From contig CAMYXP010000001.1 of the NCBI GenBank assembly GCA_947303085.1, positions 620,001 through 684,000 of the forward strand: DNA of 64,000 nt. The letters are read 5' to 3'. The position numbers and the translations under genes were made by a program. The stretch comes from an uncultured Bacteroidales bacterium. GTDB taxonomy: Bacteria > Bacteroidota > Bacteroidia > Bacteroidales > F082. The notes below the pieces were generated by a model. It ran no database searches and was not told where the DNA came from. It was given only the letters and a program-made list of their open reading frames with translations. Every line of letters starts with the position of its first letter. Within the stretch, counting starts at the first letter, position 1. Positions 1 through 8,892 of the stretch are shown here, piece by piece.

Positions 1-2
1 AA

Positions 3-506
3 AACACCACCACTTGCCAGCTCCACATGCGCAAGTTCAAGGACGGCGACACCATCACCGTGGAGCCGTGGCGCTCTGAGGCGTTTCCTATCATCAAGGA
101 CTTGATGGTCGACCGTTCGGCTCTCGACAAGCTAATCCAGGCTGGTGGTTACATCTCCGTTCACACTGGCGGCGTGCCTGATGCCAACGCCATCCCGATC
201 AACAAACATAAAGCTGATCTGGCGATGGATGCCGCGGCTTGCATAGGTTGCGGCGCATGCATCGCGGCTTGCAAAAACGGCAGTGCCATGCTTTTCGTGG
301 GCGCAAAGGTGTCGCAGTTCGCTCTTCTCCCGCAAGGCGAGGTGGAGTGGGCCGACCGTGTGCAGAAGATGGTGGCTCGCATGGATGAGCTAGGATTCGG
401 TAGCTGTTCCAACACTTACGTGTGCCAAGCCGAGTGTCCGAAAGGCATCTCTGTGACTAATATCGCCCGCATGAATCGTCAGTATTTGGCATCAAAACTT
501 AAATAA
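3..506 (+). CDS. sdhB: Succinate dehydrogenase/fumarate reductase iron-sulfur subunit, 3' part
   Basis: This is the C-terminal part of the Fe-S subunit that passes electrons between the flavoprotein and the membrane anchor. The reading frame is open from base 3 (a CQLHMRKF run before the tracked Met), so the gene starts outside the window and the Met at 27 is internal. A cysteine cluster [11 protein letters not shown] followed later by CQAECPKGI supplies the ligands of the 4Fe-4S and 3Fe-4S centres. The stretch [15 protein letters not shown] is typical of the Bacteroidetes enzyme, which often works as a fumarate reductase. The flavoprotein and cytochrome b genes would lie upstream, outside the window. 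Direction of catalysis cannot be told from this fragment. Confidence 0.93.
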   Translation, partial: NTTTCQLHMRKFKDGDTITVEPWRSEAFPIIKDLMVDRSALDKLIQAGGYISVHTGGVPDANAIPINKHKADLAMDAAACIGCGACIAACKNGSAMLFVGAKVSQFALLPQGEVEWADRVQKMVARMDELGFGSCSNTYVCQAECPKGISVTNIARMNRQYLASKLK

Positions 507-518
507 AATTAAAAAAAG

Positions 519-550
519 TTTTGATTTTTAAAAATCATTGATTATATTTG
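519..550 (+). promoter_or_regulatory. Bacteroidetes-type promoter for the VWA-like lipoprotein
   Basis: A -33-like TTTTG (519-523) lies 19 bp before TATATTTG (543-550), which fits the TTG/TAnnTTTG pattern of the primary Bacteroidetes sigma factor. It shows that the ORF-track start at 538 is upstream of the transcript and that the ATG at 601 is the real start. Confidence 0.7.
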
Positions 551-600
551 CAGCGTTAATAATCAATAAGTTGCGCCCGACACGAACTAGGGATGATATT

Positions 601-2658
601 ATGAAAAAGATCCTAACGCTGCTATTATCCGCTGCAATGCTTGTTGCTATTGTGTTTGCGACAGGTTGCAAAAAGAAAACAGATGATTCGAATCCGTCAA
701 ACGGAGGAGGTGTGACACCGCCTTCAACGTCGAAGATTTATTTCGGCTTGGTCGGCTACAACGACAGCCTCTTTATCAGAGAGATTAACCCATATAACAA
801 CGATTGGGTTGATGATTTCGTAGAGTTTGTCAATTCAACATATTATACCGAGGCTGGTCTGCTTTATTATGCCGACTATACCGCTTTGAATAATATGACA
901 AACGCACAGATACCAAAAAATCTGTCAAAGGTTTCGTTGATTACATTTACCGATGGTATTGACTATTATTCGCTTGATTCTGAGGAGACAAATCCTGAGG
1001 GTTATGCGACAAAAGCAGAGTATCGTGATGCTCTTAATGATAAGATTGTCAATGACTTAGTGCAAGGTAATAATATCGATGCCTATACTATCGGTCTGGC
1101 CGGTGATGAGGCTCAGTCGCATATTGTTGAGTTTAGAGAGAACCTCGAAAAACTGGCTAGCAATCCCGACAATGTTTATGAAGTCAATACCATGCCTGAG
1201 GCTGCCGATAAGTTTTATCAGATAGCTGATGATATTCACAATACTGTGGCCGAAAATGGTAACGTATTGGTTATGTTGGTGTTAGACTGCACTTATACCA
1301 TCATTAACGGTGGCGGCGCACCATGGCCATGGCCGGGACAGCCTCAGCCTGTGACTCCGATAACACCTCCTATCCCGGAACCGACACCTGCTGATCCTCC
1401 AATCACATATATCGTTGGACAAGTTATTACAATTTGTGATAATGGCTGGGGTACAACACCGTCTCTGGTAACTAATGCTGTTACCAATGTCACTGAAAAC
1501 TCAGCTAATTGCGGAGGAACTGTGACTAATAACGGCGGTTGGGATGTTTTAGAAGCTGGTGTCTGCTACAGCACCACACATAACCCGACAGTCACCGGCA
1601 ACCATGTGATAGGCAATGGAGTTACATCGTTTACATGTGAGTTGACAGGTCTGTCATCAGGAACGAAATATTATGCCAGGGCTTACGCGATAAATTCAAA
1701 GGGCGTTGGTTATGGCAATGAGGTGTCGTTTACAACCGAAGGCGATGAACCTGGCGGCGGCGGAGGCACAATCGGCGACTTCCAGTTCTCTGTAAGCTCT
1801 TCAAAAACTGTTTATTTCTCACAAGGTAACCTGCAATATCAGGCTTCGACCGACACATGGCGCTTCGCTGAGCATCAATACGATCGTATAGGCACCGCCA
1901 ATTCGAATATATCTTCAACCTACAGCGGCTGGATCGACTTGTTCGGTTGGGGCACAAGCGGTTATCACGACACGAACGATCCTTACAATGTCAATTTCCA
2001 GCCTTATTCAACGTCTAATGATGCTGTGTTTAACGATGAACCAGGTTATAGTTTGAACTGGGCAGGCTATGGTCCATCTCTTGATGCGGCTTCCCCTGAT
2101 TTAACGGGCGCAGGCGCTAATTACGACTGGGGCGTTTACAACGCTATCTCTAATGGCGGTAACCAGGCTGGTCAGTGGCGCACATTGACAGATGATGAAT
2201 GGTATTATGTTCTAATAACAAGAACTACCTCGTCAGGAATGAGATATGCTTTGGCTATAGTTAACAACATTCATGGCTTGATAATCTTGCCCGATAACTG
2301 GAGCGCATCATATTATGCTTTGAATGGAGTGAACAATGTCAGTAGCTATTCCGACAACATTATCAGTGCTACAACATGGCAGTCAGACCTTGAAGCTCAT
2401 GGCGCTGTTTTCTTGCCTGCTACAGGATATAGAGATGGACATGAAGTTTTCATGACTGAAGTATGGGGATTGGAGGTAGGCCCAATCGGGTATTACTGGT
2501 CGTCTATGCATTACATCGGTCAAGACTCGTTCTTTATCGCCGGTGGAGCGAATGCGCTTTGCTTCATGAGTCCTGAAGTCTATCAGATATCTCTTGGTGT
2601 TGATAGAAATTATCGTATGTATGGTCATGCGGTACGTCTTGTTAAAGACGTTCATTAA
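601..2658 (+). CDS. Exported lipoprotein with a VWA-like region and a C-terminal surface domain
   Basis: The start is taken at ATG 601, which gives a clean lipoprotein signal (MKKILTLLLSAAM... with Cys in FATGC). It is followed by a Gly/Ser/Asn-rich linker. Residues about 45-220 look like a von Willebrand factor A fold (SLITFTDGIDYYS, then AYTIGLAGD). A proline-rich stretch (about 235-265) follows, then one FN3-like domain (VTENSANCGGTV ... YYARAYAINSKGVGYGNEVSF). The C-terminal 300 residues begin with FSVSSSKTVYFSQGNLQYQ and end with YYWSS...VRLVKD. I know this last block as a repeated family of secreted Bacteroidales proteins of unknown function; the YWSS/VRLV ending recalls C-type-lectin-like folds, which is inference. 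No T9SS sorting domain is present. A decayed relative lies at 14018-14704. Confidence 0.75.
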   Translation: MKKILTLLLSAAMLVAIVFATGCKKKTDDSNPSNGGGVTPPSTSKIYFGLVGYNDSLFIREINPYNNDWVDDFVEFVNSTYYTEAGLLYYADYTALNNMTNAQIPKNLSKVSLITFTDGIDYYSLDSEETNPEGYATKAEYRDALNDKIVNDLVQGNNIDAYTIGLAGDEAQSHIVEFRENLEKLASNPDNVYEVNTMPEAADKFYQIADDIHNTVAENGNVLVMLVLDCTYTIINGGGAPWPWPGQPQPVTPITPPIPEPTPADPPITYIVGQVITICDNGWGTTPSLVTNAVTNVTENSANCGGTVTNNGGWDVLEAGVCYSTTHNPTVTGNHVIGNGVTSFTCELTGLSSGTKYYARAYAINSKGVGYGNEVSFTTEGDEPGGGGGTIGDFQFSVSSSKTVYFSQGNLQYQASTDTWRFAEHQYDRIGTANSNISSTYSGWIDLFGWGTSGYHDTNDPYNVNFQPYSTSNDAVFNDEPGYSLNWAGYGPSLDAASPDLTGAGANYDWGVYNAISNGGNQAGQWRTLTDDEWYYVLITRTTSSGMRYALAIVNNIHGLIILPDNWSASYYALNGVNNVSSYSDNIISATTWQSDLEAHGAVFLPATGYRDGHEVFMTEVWGLEVGPIGYYWSSMHYIGQDSFFIAGGANALCFMSPEVYQISLGVDRNYRMYGHAVRLVKDVH

Positions 2659-2677
2659 TATTTGAATACCAAAACAA

Positions 2678-2711
2678 AACGCCAGCCGATTCATCGGCTG
2701 GCGTTTTTTTA
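2678..2711 (+). terminator. Rho-independent terminator
   Basis: A perfect 12-bp stem (AACGCCAGCCGA / TCGGCTGGCGTT) with loop TTCA is followed by a run of T. It ends the lipoprotein gene and separates it from the glycosyltransferase. Confidence 0.92.
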
Positions 2712-2743
2712 TTAAAATATCAGCATGAAATTCAAAAATTTCG

Positions 2744-2751
2744 TATTTTTG
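2744..2751 (+). promoter_or_regulatory. TAnnTTTG -7 element for the glycosyltransferase
   Basis: TATTTTTG followed by C, 14 nt before the GTG start at 2766. The transcript would have a leader of only about 10 nt. Confidence 0.6.
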
Positions 2752-2765
2752 CAAAAAGTAACAAA

Positions 2766-3890
2766 GTGAAAATCGCTGTAAATACTCGTTTGCTGTTGAA
2801 AGACAAGCTCGAAGGCATCGGCTGGGTAGCATACGAATGCCTCAGCCGTATCGTGAAAGCTCATCCCGACGACGAGTTTTACTTCATCTTCGACCGGAAA
2901 CCCGACCCGAAGTTTATTTTCGCTGAAAACGTTAAGCCCGTCGTGCTTTTCCCACAGGCAAGACATCCATTTTTGTATATCATTTACTTCGAGATTTCAT
3001 TAAAACGCGCTCTTCGCAAGATTAAACCTGACGTATTCGTCTCAACCGACGCATATCTCAGCCTGCGCTCAAAGACACCGCAAATAGCTGTGTTTCATGA
3101 CATTAACTTCGAGCATTTTCCGCAGGATTTTCCACGATTGGCCCTTTGGCATTATAAGAAGTTCTTCCCGAATTTCGCGCGTAAAGCTAAGAAAATCATA
3201 ACCGTTTCGGAGTTTTCGAAGCTGGATATCATTGATAATTATAAGGTTGAACCTGATAAAATTGAAGTCGTTTACAACGGTGCCAACGAAGGGTTTAAAC
3301 CTATCTCTGAAGAGGAAAAGACTGAGATTAGAAATCAATATACCTCTGGCTATCAATACTTTATGTTTGTTGGTTCATTGCATCCGCGAAAAAATCTGGC
3401 TCGTTTGTTCCCGGCCTACGATATGTTCAAGGAACGCACCGGCTCCGACGTTAAGTTGTTGATAGTAGGGGAGAAACGTTGGTGGACGGAGCCTATCCAG
3501 AAGGCTTACGAGGCGATGAAACATAAAGATGACGTCGTGTTTGTGGGTCATCTGCAGATGGATGAGCTTCATCGTGTTACAGCGGCGGCATTGGCATCGG
3601 TGTACGTTTCTTATTTCGAAGGCTTCGGCATCCCGATAGTCGAAGCTTATAAATGCGACGTGCCTGTGATAACGTCTAATGTAACGTCGATGCCTGAAGT
3701 GGCTGGCGATGCCGCGCTTCTCGTCGACCCGTTCGATGTCGAGTCAATAGCTAGTGCCCTCGAATTAGTGATGGATGAAAACGTCCGCAACTCGTTGATA
3801 GAGAAGGGTAGAGTCCGCCGAAACGATTTCTCGTGGGACAAAGCTGCCGAAGGCTGGTGGGACGTCATAAGTGAATTTGATAACAATTAA
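2766..3890 (+). CDS. GT4 family glycosyltransferase (GT-B fold)
   Basis: A 374-residue cytoplasmic glycosyltransferase that starts with GTG. The N-terminal Rossmann half opens with MKIAVNTRLL and the loop LEGIGWVAYE. The C-terminal half carries the nucleotide-sugar binding signature: FVGSLHPRKNLARL (about 200), LLIVGEKRWW, then SYFEGFGIPIVEAYKCDVPVI with the family's E-x7-E pair. Close relatives act in LPS or surface glycan assembly, but donor and acceptor cannot be read from the sequence. It has its own promoter just after a terminator and is followed after 11 bp by purD, so the two may be co-transcribed although unrelated in function. Confidence 0.85.
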   Translation: MKIAVNTRLLLKDKLEGIGWVAYECLSRIVKAHPDDEFYFIFDRKPDPKFIFAENVKPVVLFPQARHPFLYIIYFEISLKRALRKIKPDVFVSTDAYLSLRSKTPQIAVFHDINFEHFPQDFPRLALWHYKKFFPNFARKAKKIITVSEFSKLDIIDNYKVEPDKIEVVYNGANEGFKPISEEEKTEIRNQYTSGYQYFMFVGSLHPRKNLARLFPAYDMFKERTGSDVKLLIVGEKRWWTEPIQKAYEAMKHKDDVVFVGHLQMDELHRVTAAALASVYVSYFEGFGIPIVEAYKCDVPVITSNVTSMPEVAGDAALLVDPFDVESIASALELVMDENVRNSLIEKGRVRRNDFSWDKAAEGWWDVISEFDNN

Positions 3891-3901
3891 AAACTAAAAA
3901 T

Positions 3902-5278
3902 ATGGAAGAGATCATTATGTATCCTGGTGAAGTAAAAAAAGATAATGTGAATTATAAAGATATTCAGGCTCAACATATTACAGCAGTTGAGCGTAATGTT
4001 TTGGTATTGGGTTCCGGTGGTCGCGAGCATGCTCTCGCCTGGAAAATCGCTCAAAGCGAAAGAGTATCAAAGGTTTACATCGCTCCAGGTAATGCTGGTA
4101 CAGCATCTGTTGGCGAAAATCTGCCAATAAACGCCTCTGATTTTCAAGCAGTTAAAGATGCTGTCCTGAAAAACCGCATCGACATGGTTGTAGTCGGTCC
4201 TGAACAGCCTCTCGTCGACGGCATAGTCGATTTCTTCAAGGCTGACGCCGACTTGAAAAACGTGAAAATCATCGGTCCTGACAAGCAAGGCGCACAACTC
4301 GAAGGCTCGAAGGCGTTCGCCAAGCAGTTTATGGAGAAATATGGCATCCCTACAGCAAAATGCTTCACCGTGACGACCGAAAACCTCAGCGACGGCTTGA
4401 AATATCTCGACACGCTCGAAGCTCCATACGTTCTCAAGGCTGATGGTCTTGCGGCAGGCAAAGGTGTGCTGATTATCAATGATTTAGCCGAAGCCAAAGC
4501 TGAGCTGAAAGAGATGCTTTCCGGCAAATTCGGTTCAGCGTCGGCAAAAGTCGTTATAGAACAGTTCTTGAAAGGTATCGAGGTGTCGATGTTCGTCCTC
4601 ACTGACGGCGAAAATCATGTCATACTGCCTGAAGCCAAGGATTACAAGCGCATTGGCGACGGCGATACCGGTCTTAACACCGGCGGAATGGGTGCTGTGT
4701 CACCTGTGCCTTTCGTCACCCCTGATTTCGTGGAAAAAGTTGAGAATCGCATAATAAAACCTACAATTCAAGGTCTGAAAAACGAGAAAATCGACTATAA
4801 AGGCTTCATTTTCTTAGGTTTGATGAATTGCGGCGGTGATCCTTACGTCATCGAATACAATGTGCGTATGGGTGATCCTGAGACTGAAGGCGTTATGACC
4901 CGCATCGACTCCGATTTCGCTGAGTTGCTCGACAAATGCGCTCAAGGCAAACTCAACGAGGCTCATTATCAGGCAAGTAAGGAGACTTCAGTCACTGTGA
5001 TGCTCGTTTCGGGAGGTTATCCTGAGGCTTATAAAAAAGGAATGAGAATCACAGGCTTGGAAAATGTCTGTCCTTGCTGCGTGGTGGCTCACGCCGGCAC
5101 AAAACTCGATGGCAATGACATCGTGACATCAGGCGGTCGCGTCATCGCTGTGACGGCACACGGCAAAAACATCGAAGAGGCGAGAGAAAAAGCTTATCAT
5201 AATGCAAAACAGATTGTTTTTGAAGGCAAAAATTATCGCCACGACATTGGTCTCGATTTAATGAATTATCATGCTTAA
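3902..5278 (+). CDS. purD: Phosphoribosylamine--glycine ligase (GARS)
   Basis: The ATP-grasp enzyme that joins glycine to 5-phosphoribosylamine in the second step of purine synthesis. Residues about 32-130 form the N domain (NVLVLGSGGREHALAW), followed by the ATP-grasp region (LKADGLAAGKGVLI, EQFLKGIEVSMFVLTDG, NTGGMGAVSPVPF, EYNVRMGDPETE). The C-terminal domain ends in YRHDIGLDLM. It has about 31 extra residues before the usual start (MEEIIMYPGEVKKD...); no Met or other good start lies nearer the fold, so the extension appears real. It overlaps the next gene by 8 bp (ATGCTTAA), which suggests translational coupling. Confidence 0.96.
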   Translation: MEEIIMYPGEVKKDNVNYKDIQAQHITAVERNVLVLGSGGREHALAWKIAQSERVSKVYIAPGNAGTASVGENLPINASDFQAVKDAVLKNRIDMVVVGPEQPLVDGIVDFFKADADLKNVKIIGPDKQGAQLEGSKAFAKQFMEKYGIPTAKCFTVTTENLSDGLKYLDTLEAPYVLKADGLAAGKGVLIINDLAEAKAELKEMLSGKFGSASAKVVIEQFLKGIEVSMFVLTDGENHVILPEAKDYKRIGDGDTGLNTGGMGAVSPVPFVTPDFVEKVENRIIKPTIQGLKNEKIDYKGFIFLGLMNCGGDPYVIEYNVRMGDPETEGVMTRIDSDFAELLDKCAQGKLNEAHYQASKETSVTVMLVSGGYPEAYKKGMRITGLENVCPCCVVAHAGTKLDGNDIVTSGGRVIAVTAHGKNIEEAREKAYHNAKQIVFEGKNYRHDIGLDLMNYHA

Positions 5279-6263
5279 GTTCTTCAAACAGAGCTATTTA
5301 GGGCAACTCGTTGCGATATTGCTGCTTCTGGTGGCGCTGTGGATTCCCGCTTTTGTCTCCAACGTCTCGGAGGTGGCTGTGGGCAGTCCGACGACACCAC
5401 TATACAATATCTTAGCCAATATTTTCGACTCGTCGAGTCTGGCGATGACAATTTTCACTTTCGTGGTTTTCGGCACGAGCGTTCTGTTTTTTAACTCGAT
5501 GTTGTCTGTTAATCAATTAGTTACGCGAAACAGCAGCATCGGTGCCTTCATATTCATTCTTTGTATGTGCTGCGTGCCAATCAAAGATGAGTATTATCCT
5601 TTCTTGCTCGCTAACACATTGATAATGATGGCAATGCAGACAATCTATCTGATTTATCAGGTTGAAAAGCCGGAGGCATATCTTATGAATTCCGGATTGT
5701 TTATTGCCTTGGCCTCAATGTTTTATTATCCTTCTATAATATTGATTATATGGGTGTTACTGTCGATGTTGATAATGGATATCAGAGGAATAAAGCATTT
5801 TCTGATTCCGATTCTCGGCTTTTTGATGCCGTATTTTATACTGTTTGTCTACTTTTATTTTAATCATACACTGATTGATAATTTCAATGATTATGCATTG
5901 GCATTCAATGAGTTAGGATTTGAAAAACTCGGTATGACGACATTGGAATCGGTGGCTTTGATTTTGGTTTTTGTTTTTATTGGACTCTCACTTTTGATGA
6001 TAAAGTCAGGAAATGCTGATAATTCCGTCAGCACTCGCAAAAAAGTGCATGTAACGCTTTGGTTGCTTGTGTTTAGCTTCATGATGCTTTTCATGCACAA
6101 ACCTGTTGTTTGTAACGGATTGATATTCATGGTTTTAGCTGTTTTTGTGTCGATGGCTTTGTGCTATATCAAAAAGTCGAAAATCATCGATATTCTTTTG
6201 GTTTTATTGATGATTGCCATTGTTGTGAACCAGTATTTGCCATTGTTGGGGATTGTGATATGA
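5271..6263 (+). CDS. Multi-pass membrane protein, DUF6427-like
   Basis: A 330-residue inner-membrane protein with about nine to ten hydrophobic segments and almost no soluble part. It starts [20 protein letters not shown] and includes [23 protein letters not shown]. Bacteroidetes genomes commonly hold such a protein next to purD/rnhB-like housekeeping genes, and I place it tentatively in the DUF6427 family. No catalytic motif is seen and the function is unknown. Its ATG overlaps purD, and its TGA overlaps the rnhB ATG (ATGA), so the three are translated from one message. Confidence 0.7.
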   Translation: MLKFFKQSYLGQLVAILLLLVALWIPAFVSNVSEVAVGSPTTPLYNILANIFDSSSLAMTIFTFVVFGTSVLFFNSMLSVNQLVTRNSSIGAFIFILCMCCVPIKDEYYPFLLANTLIMMAMQTIYLIYQVEKPEAYLMNSGLFIALASMFYYPSIILIIWVLLSMLIMDIRGIKHFLIPILGFLMPYFILFVYFYFNHTLIDNFNDYALAFNELGFEKLGMTTLESVALILVFVFIGLSLLMIKSGNADNSVSTRKKVHVTLWLLVFSFMMLFMHKPVVCNGLIFMVLAVFVSMALCYIKKSKIIDILLVLLMIAIVVNQYLPLLGIVI

Positions 6264-6856
6264 ATTTGAAGCCGTTTTTCACCGAAGATCTTGTTGAGGC
6301 CGGTTGTGACGAAGCCGGTCGTGGCTGCATTGCCGGACCTGTGGTGGCTGCTGCCGTTATCCTTCCTCGTGGCATGGATTTTCCGGAGTTCGACGACTCG
6401 AAAAAACTTACTGAAAAGCAACGCGAGAAGCTAAGAATCAAGGTGTTGGAGAATGCTGCGGCTTATGGAGTAGGCATCGTTTCCGCAGAGGAAATTGATG
6501 AGATAAATATCTTGAATGCCTCTTTTTTGGCGATGCATCGTGCCATCGACCAGCTGAAGATTCGTCCTGAGTTGCTGCTTATCGATGGGAATCGTTTCAA
6601 CAAATACAAAGATATCAAGCATCAATGCATCGTTGGTGGCGACGCGAAATATCAGTCTATCGCAGCGGCTTCCATTTTGGCCAAAACGACTCGTGACCAT
6701 ATTATGCAGGAGCTTGATAATCAATATCCTATGTATAATTGGAAACAAAACAAAGGTTATCCGACTATTGAGCATAAAAACGCGGTGGCGGAGCATGGAA
6801 TGTCGCCGTTTCACCGCAAAACCTTCAATATGTCGATTCAACTGAAATTATTTTAG
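6260..6856 (+). CDS. rnhB: Ribonuclease HII
   Basis: Removes ribonucleotides from DNA and RNA primers from RNA-DNA hybrids. The start is set at 6260 ([22 protein letters not shown]), which overlaps the upstream stop as ATGA; the longer ORF in the track begins inside the membrane-protein gene. Metal-binding acids are D17 and E18 in CDEAGRG, the Asp of LLIDGNRF, and the Asp of [20 protein letters not shown] and NKGYPTIEH are diagnostic of the HII class. At 198 residues it has the usual size. Confidence 0.95.
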   Translation: MNLKPFFTEDLVEAGCDEAGRGCIAGPVVAAAVILPRGMDFPEFDDSKKLTEKQREKLRIKVLENAAAYGVGIVSAEEIDEINILNASFLAMHRAIDQLKIRPELLLIDGNRFNKYKDIKHQCIVGGDAKYQSIAAASILAKTTRDHIMQELDNQYPMYNWKQNKGYPTIEHKNAVAEHGMSPFHRKTFNMSIQLKLF

Positions 6857-6907
6857 ATTTTGTAAAACAAACTTCGACCTTTCACGTTCTATTAAAAAAT
6901 AATAATT

Positions 6908-8464
6908 ATGGCAAACACAAGAATTCTTTGGGCTGACGATGAGATTGAACTTCTCAGGCCGCATATTATGTTTTTGGAACAGAAAGGTTATGAGGTGGAG
7001 ACCGCCAACAACGGCAGCGACGCGGTGGATATGGTGCATGAAAAGCATTTCGACATCGTTTTTCTTGATGAGCAAATGCCTGGAATCTCTGGCGTTGAGG
7101 CGTTGGAGAAGATAAAAGCCGACTTCCCGAACCTCCCGGTGGTGATGATTACCAAGAGCGAGGAGGAGCGCATCATGGAAGATGCCATCGGAAGCAATAT
7201 CGCCGATTATCTGATTAAGCCGGTCAACCCGAACCAGATTTTGCTTTCTCTGAAGCGTAATCTTGAGAATAAAAAACTCGTCGACGAGAAATCGACATCG
7301 AAATATCAGCAAGAGTTCCGTAAAATCGGAATGGACTTGAACAATAACCTCGACTACAACGAGTGGGTGGGTGTTTACAAAAACATCACTCGTTGGGAGC
7401 TTGAGCTGCAGAAATCGACAGACGAGGGCATCAAAGAGGTGCTTTTTATGCAGAAAAACGAGGCAAATACGCAGTTTTCGCGTTATGTCGAGAAAAACTA
7501 CTGCGACTGGGTGTCGGGCAAGGGCATCAATAAGCCAACGATGTCGCATACTGTGATGAAAGACAAGGTGTTTCCGCGTCTCGATAACAGCGATAAGCCA
7601 TTGTTTTTCATACTGATAGACAATCTTCGCTACGACCAGTGGAAGGCTATTCAGCCGCTCGTCGAGAACTATTTCCGTGTCGCCGACGATGACATTTATT
7701 ATAGCATTTTGCCGACCACTACGCAATATGCGCGAAATTCGATTTTTGCAGGACTGATGCCGCTTGAGATCCGCCGTCATTACCCGAAATACTGGACCGA
7801 TGAGGAGGATGAAGGCACTAAAAACCAGTTTGAGGGCGAGCTTTTGGGCGAACAGCTGCGCCGTTATGGCAAAAACATCAAATATTCTTATAATAAGGTG
7901 TTGAATCTGGCGGCTGGCAAGAAGCTTTTTGAGCAGATGAACAACCTTATGCAGAACAAGCTGAATGTTATAGTATACAATTTTGTCGACATGCTTTCGC
8001 ACGCCCGCACAGAGATGGAGATCATCCGTGAGCTTGCCGACGACGAGGTGGCATACCGCTCGCTGATGTTTTCGTGGTTTGAGCATTCGTCGCTGTTCGA
8101 CATGATGAAATTCATCGCACAGAAAGGCTGCGAGGCTATCGTGACAACCGACCATGGCTCTGTTTGGGTGAAGAATCCGGTGAAGATTTTGGGCGACAAG
8201 GCCGTCAATACAAATCTGAGGTATAAATATGGTAAATCATTGAATTACAATGCGAAAGAGGTGTTTGTGGTGAAAGACCCGGAGAAGATTTTCCTGCCTC
8301 GTGTCAATGTGTCGACCTCGTACGTCTTCGCGCGTTCCAATGATTTCTTCGCATATCCTAACAACTATAACTATTACGTGAATTATTACAGGAACACCTT
8401 CCAGCATGGCGGTATCTCCATGAACGAGATGATGATTCCTGTCGCATATTTGAAGGCAAAATGA
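6908..8464 (+). CDS. porX: PorX: response regulator with PglZ-type phosphatase domain
   Basis: A 518-residue protein made of a receiver domain (1-125, phospho-acceptor D54 in FLDEQMPG, Lys in YLIKPVNP), a helical linker, and an alkaline-phosphatase-like PglZ domain. The latter shows the metal-binding FILIDNLRYDQW, the catalytic Thr region PTTTQYARN (about 270) and VTTDHGSVW. In Porphyromonas and Flavobacterium PorX is known to be required for type IX secretion, working with the kinase PorY and sigma factor SigP, and to hydrolyse (oligo)nucleotides. Two proteins with T9SS sorting domains elsewhere in the window support this role. A 51-bp gap separates it from rnhB; I saw no clear promoter there. 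Confidence 0.95.
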   Translation: MANTRILWADDEIELLRPHIMFLEQKGYEVETANNGSDAVDMVHEKHFDIVFLDEQMPGISGVEALEKIKADFPNLPVVMITKSEEERIMEDAIGSNIADYLIKPVNPNQILLSLKRNLENKKLVDEKSTSKYQQEFRKIGMDLNNNLDYNEWVGVYKNITRWELELQKSTDEGIKEVLFMQKNEANTQFSRYVEKNYCDWVSGKGINKPTMSHTVMKDKVFPRLDNSDKPLFFILIDNLRYDQWKAIQPLVENYFRVADDDIYYSILPTTTQYARNSIFAGLMPLEIRRHYPKYWTDEEDEGTKNQFEGELLGEQLRRYGKNIKYSYNKVLNLAAGKKLFEQMNNLMQNKLNVIVYNFVDMLSHARTEMEIIRELADDEVAYRSLMFSWFEHSSLFDMMKFIAQKGCEAIVTTDHGSVWVKNPVKILGDKAVNTNLRYKYGKSLNYNAKEVFVVKDPEKIFLPRVNVSTSYVFARSNDFFAYPNNYNYYVNYYRNTFQHGGISMNEMMIPVAYLKAK

Positions 8465-8892
8465 TAGAAAAATCGTTCATAATCAACAGCGTAGACGAGC
8501 TTTCGCAGGTGTCAGATCTCTTGATATCTTGGCGAAATAAATCGAATATCATAGCATTTTACGGTTCGATGGGCGCTGGCAAGACCACTTTGATTAAGAG
8601 TCTGTGCCACAAGCTTGGAGTCACCGACGAGGTCAACAGTCCGACCTTTGCCCTTGTGAATGAATATCCTACGCCAGTCGAAGGCTCGATTTTCCACTTC
8701 GATTTCTATCGAATCAAAAAATTGGAGGAGGTTTACGACATCGGCTACGAGGATTATTTCTACAGCGGCAGATTATGCTTGTTGGAATGGCCTGAACTTA
8801 TCGACCCATTGATGCCGGAACATTTCATTAAGGTTGAAATTGCACTTGGAGATAGCGACAACGCAAGAAAAATCAAATGCACGGTTGTTTAA
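8461..8892 (+). CDS. tsaE: tRNA threonylcarbamoyladenosine biosynthesis ATPase TsaE
   Basis: A 143-residue P-loop ATPase that works with TsaB, TsaC and TsaD to make t6A37 on ANN-decoding tRNAs. The Walker A is YGSMGAGKTTLIKSL, followed by the conserved NSPTFALVNEY and HFDFYRI motifs and LLEWPELI. Its ATGA start overlaps the porX stop by 4 bp, and its TAA abuts the aroB ATG directly, so it is in the middle of a coupled run. Confidence 0.95.
   Translation: MIEKSFIINSVDELSQVSDLLISWRNKSNIIAFYGSMGAGKTTLIKSLCHKLGVTDEVNSPTFALVNEYPTPVEGSIFHFDFYRIKKLEEVYDIGYEDYFYSGRLCLLEWPELIDPLMPEHFIKVEIALGDSDNARKIKCTVV

Noticed and set aside
601-2658. Target of a diversity-generating retroelement
   Set aside because: The C-terminal domain might be C-type-lectin-like, but no reverse transcriptase or template repeat is in the window.
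6848-8155. 435-residue minus-strand ORF
   Set aside because: It lies fully over porX and has no family motif; it is the complement of a strongly coding frame.
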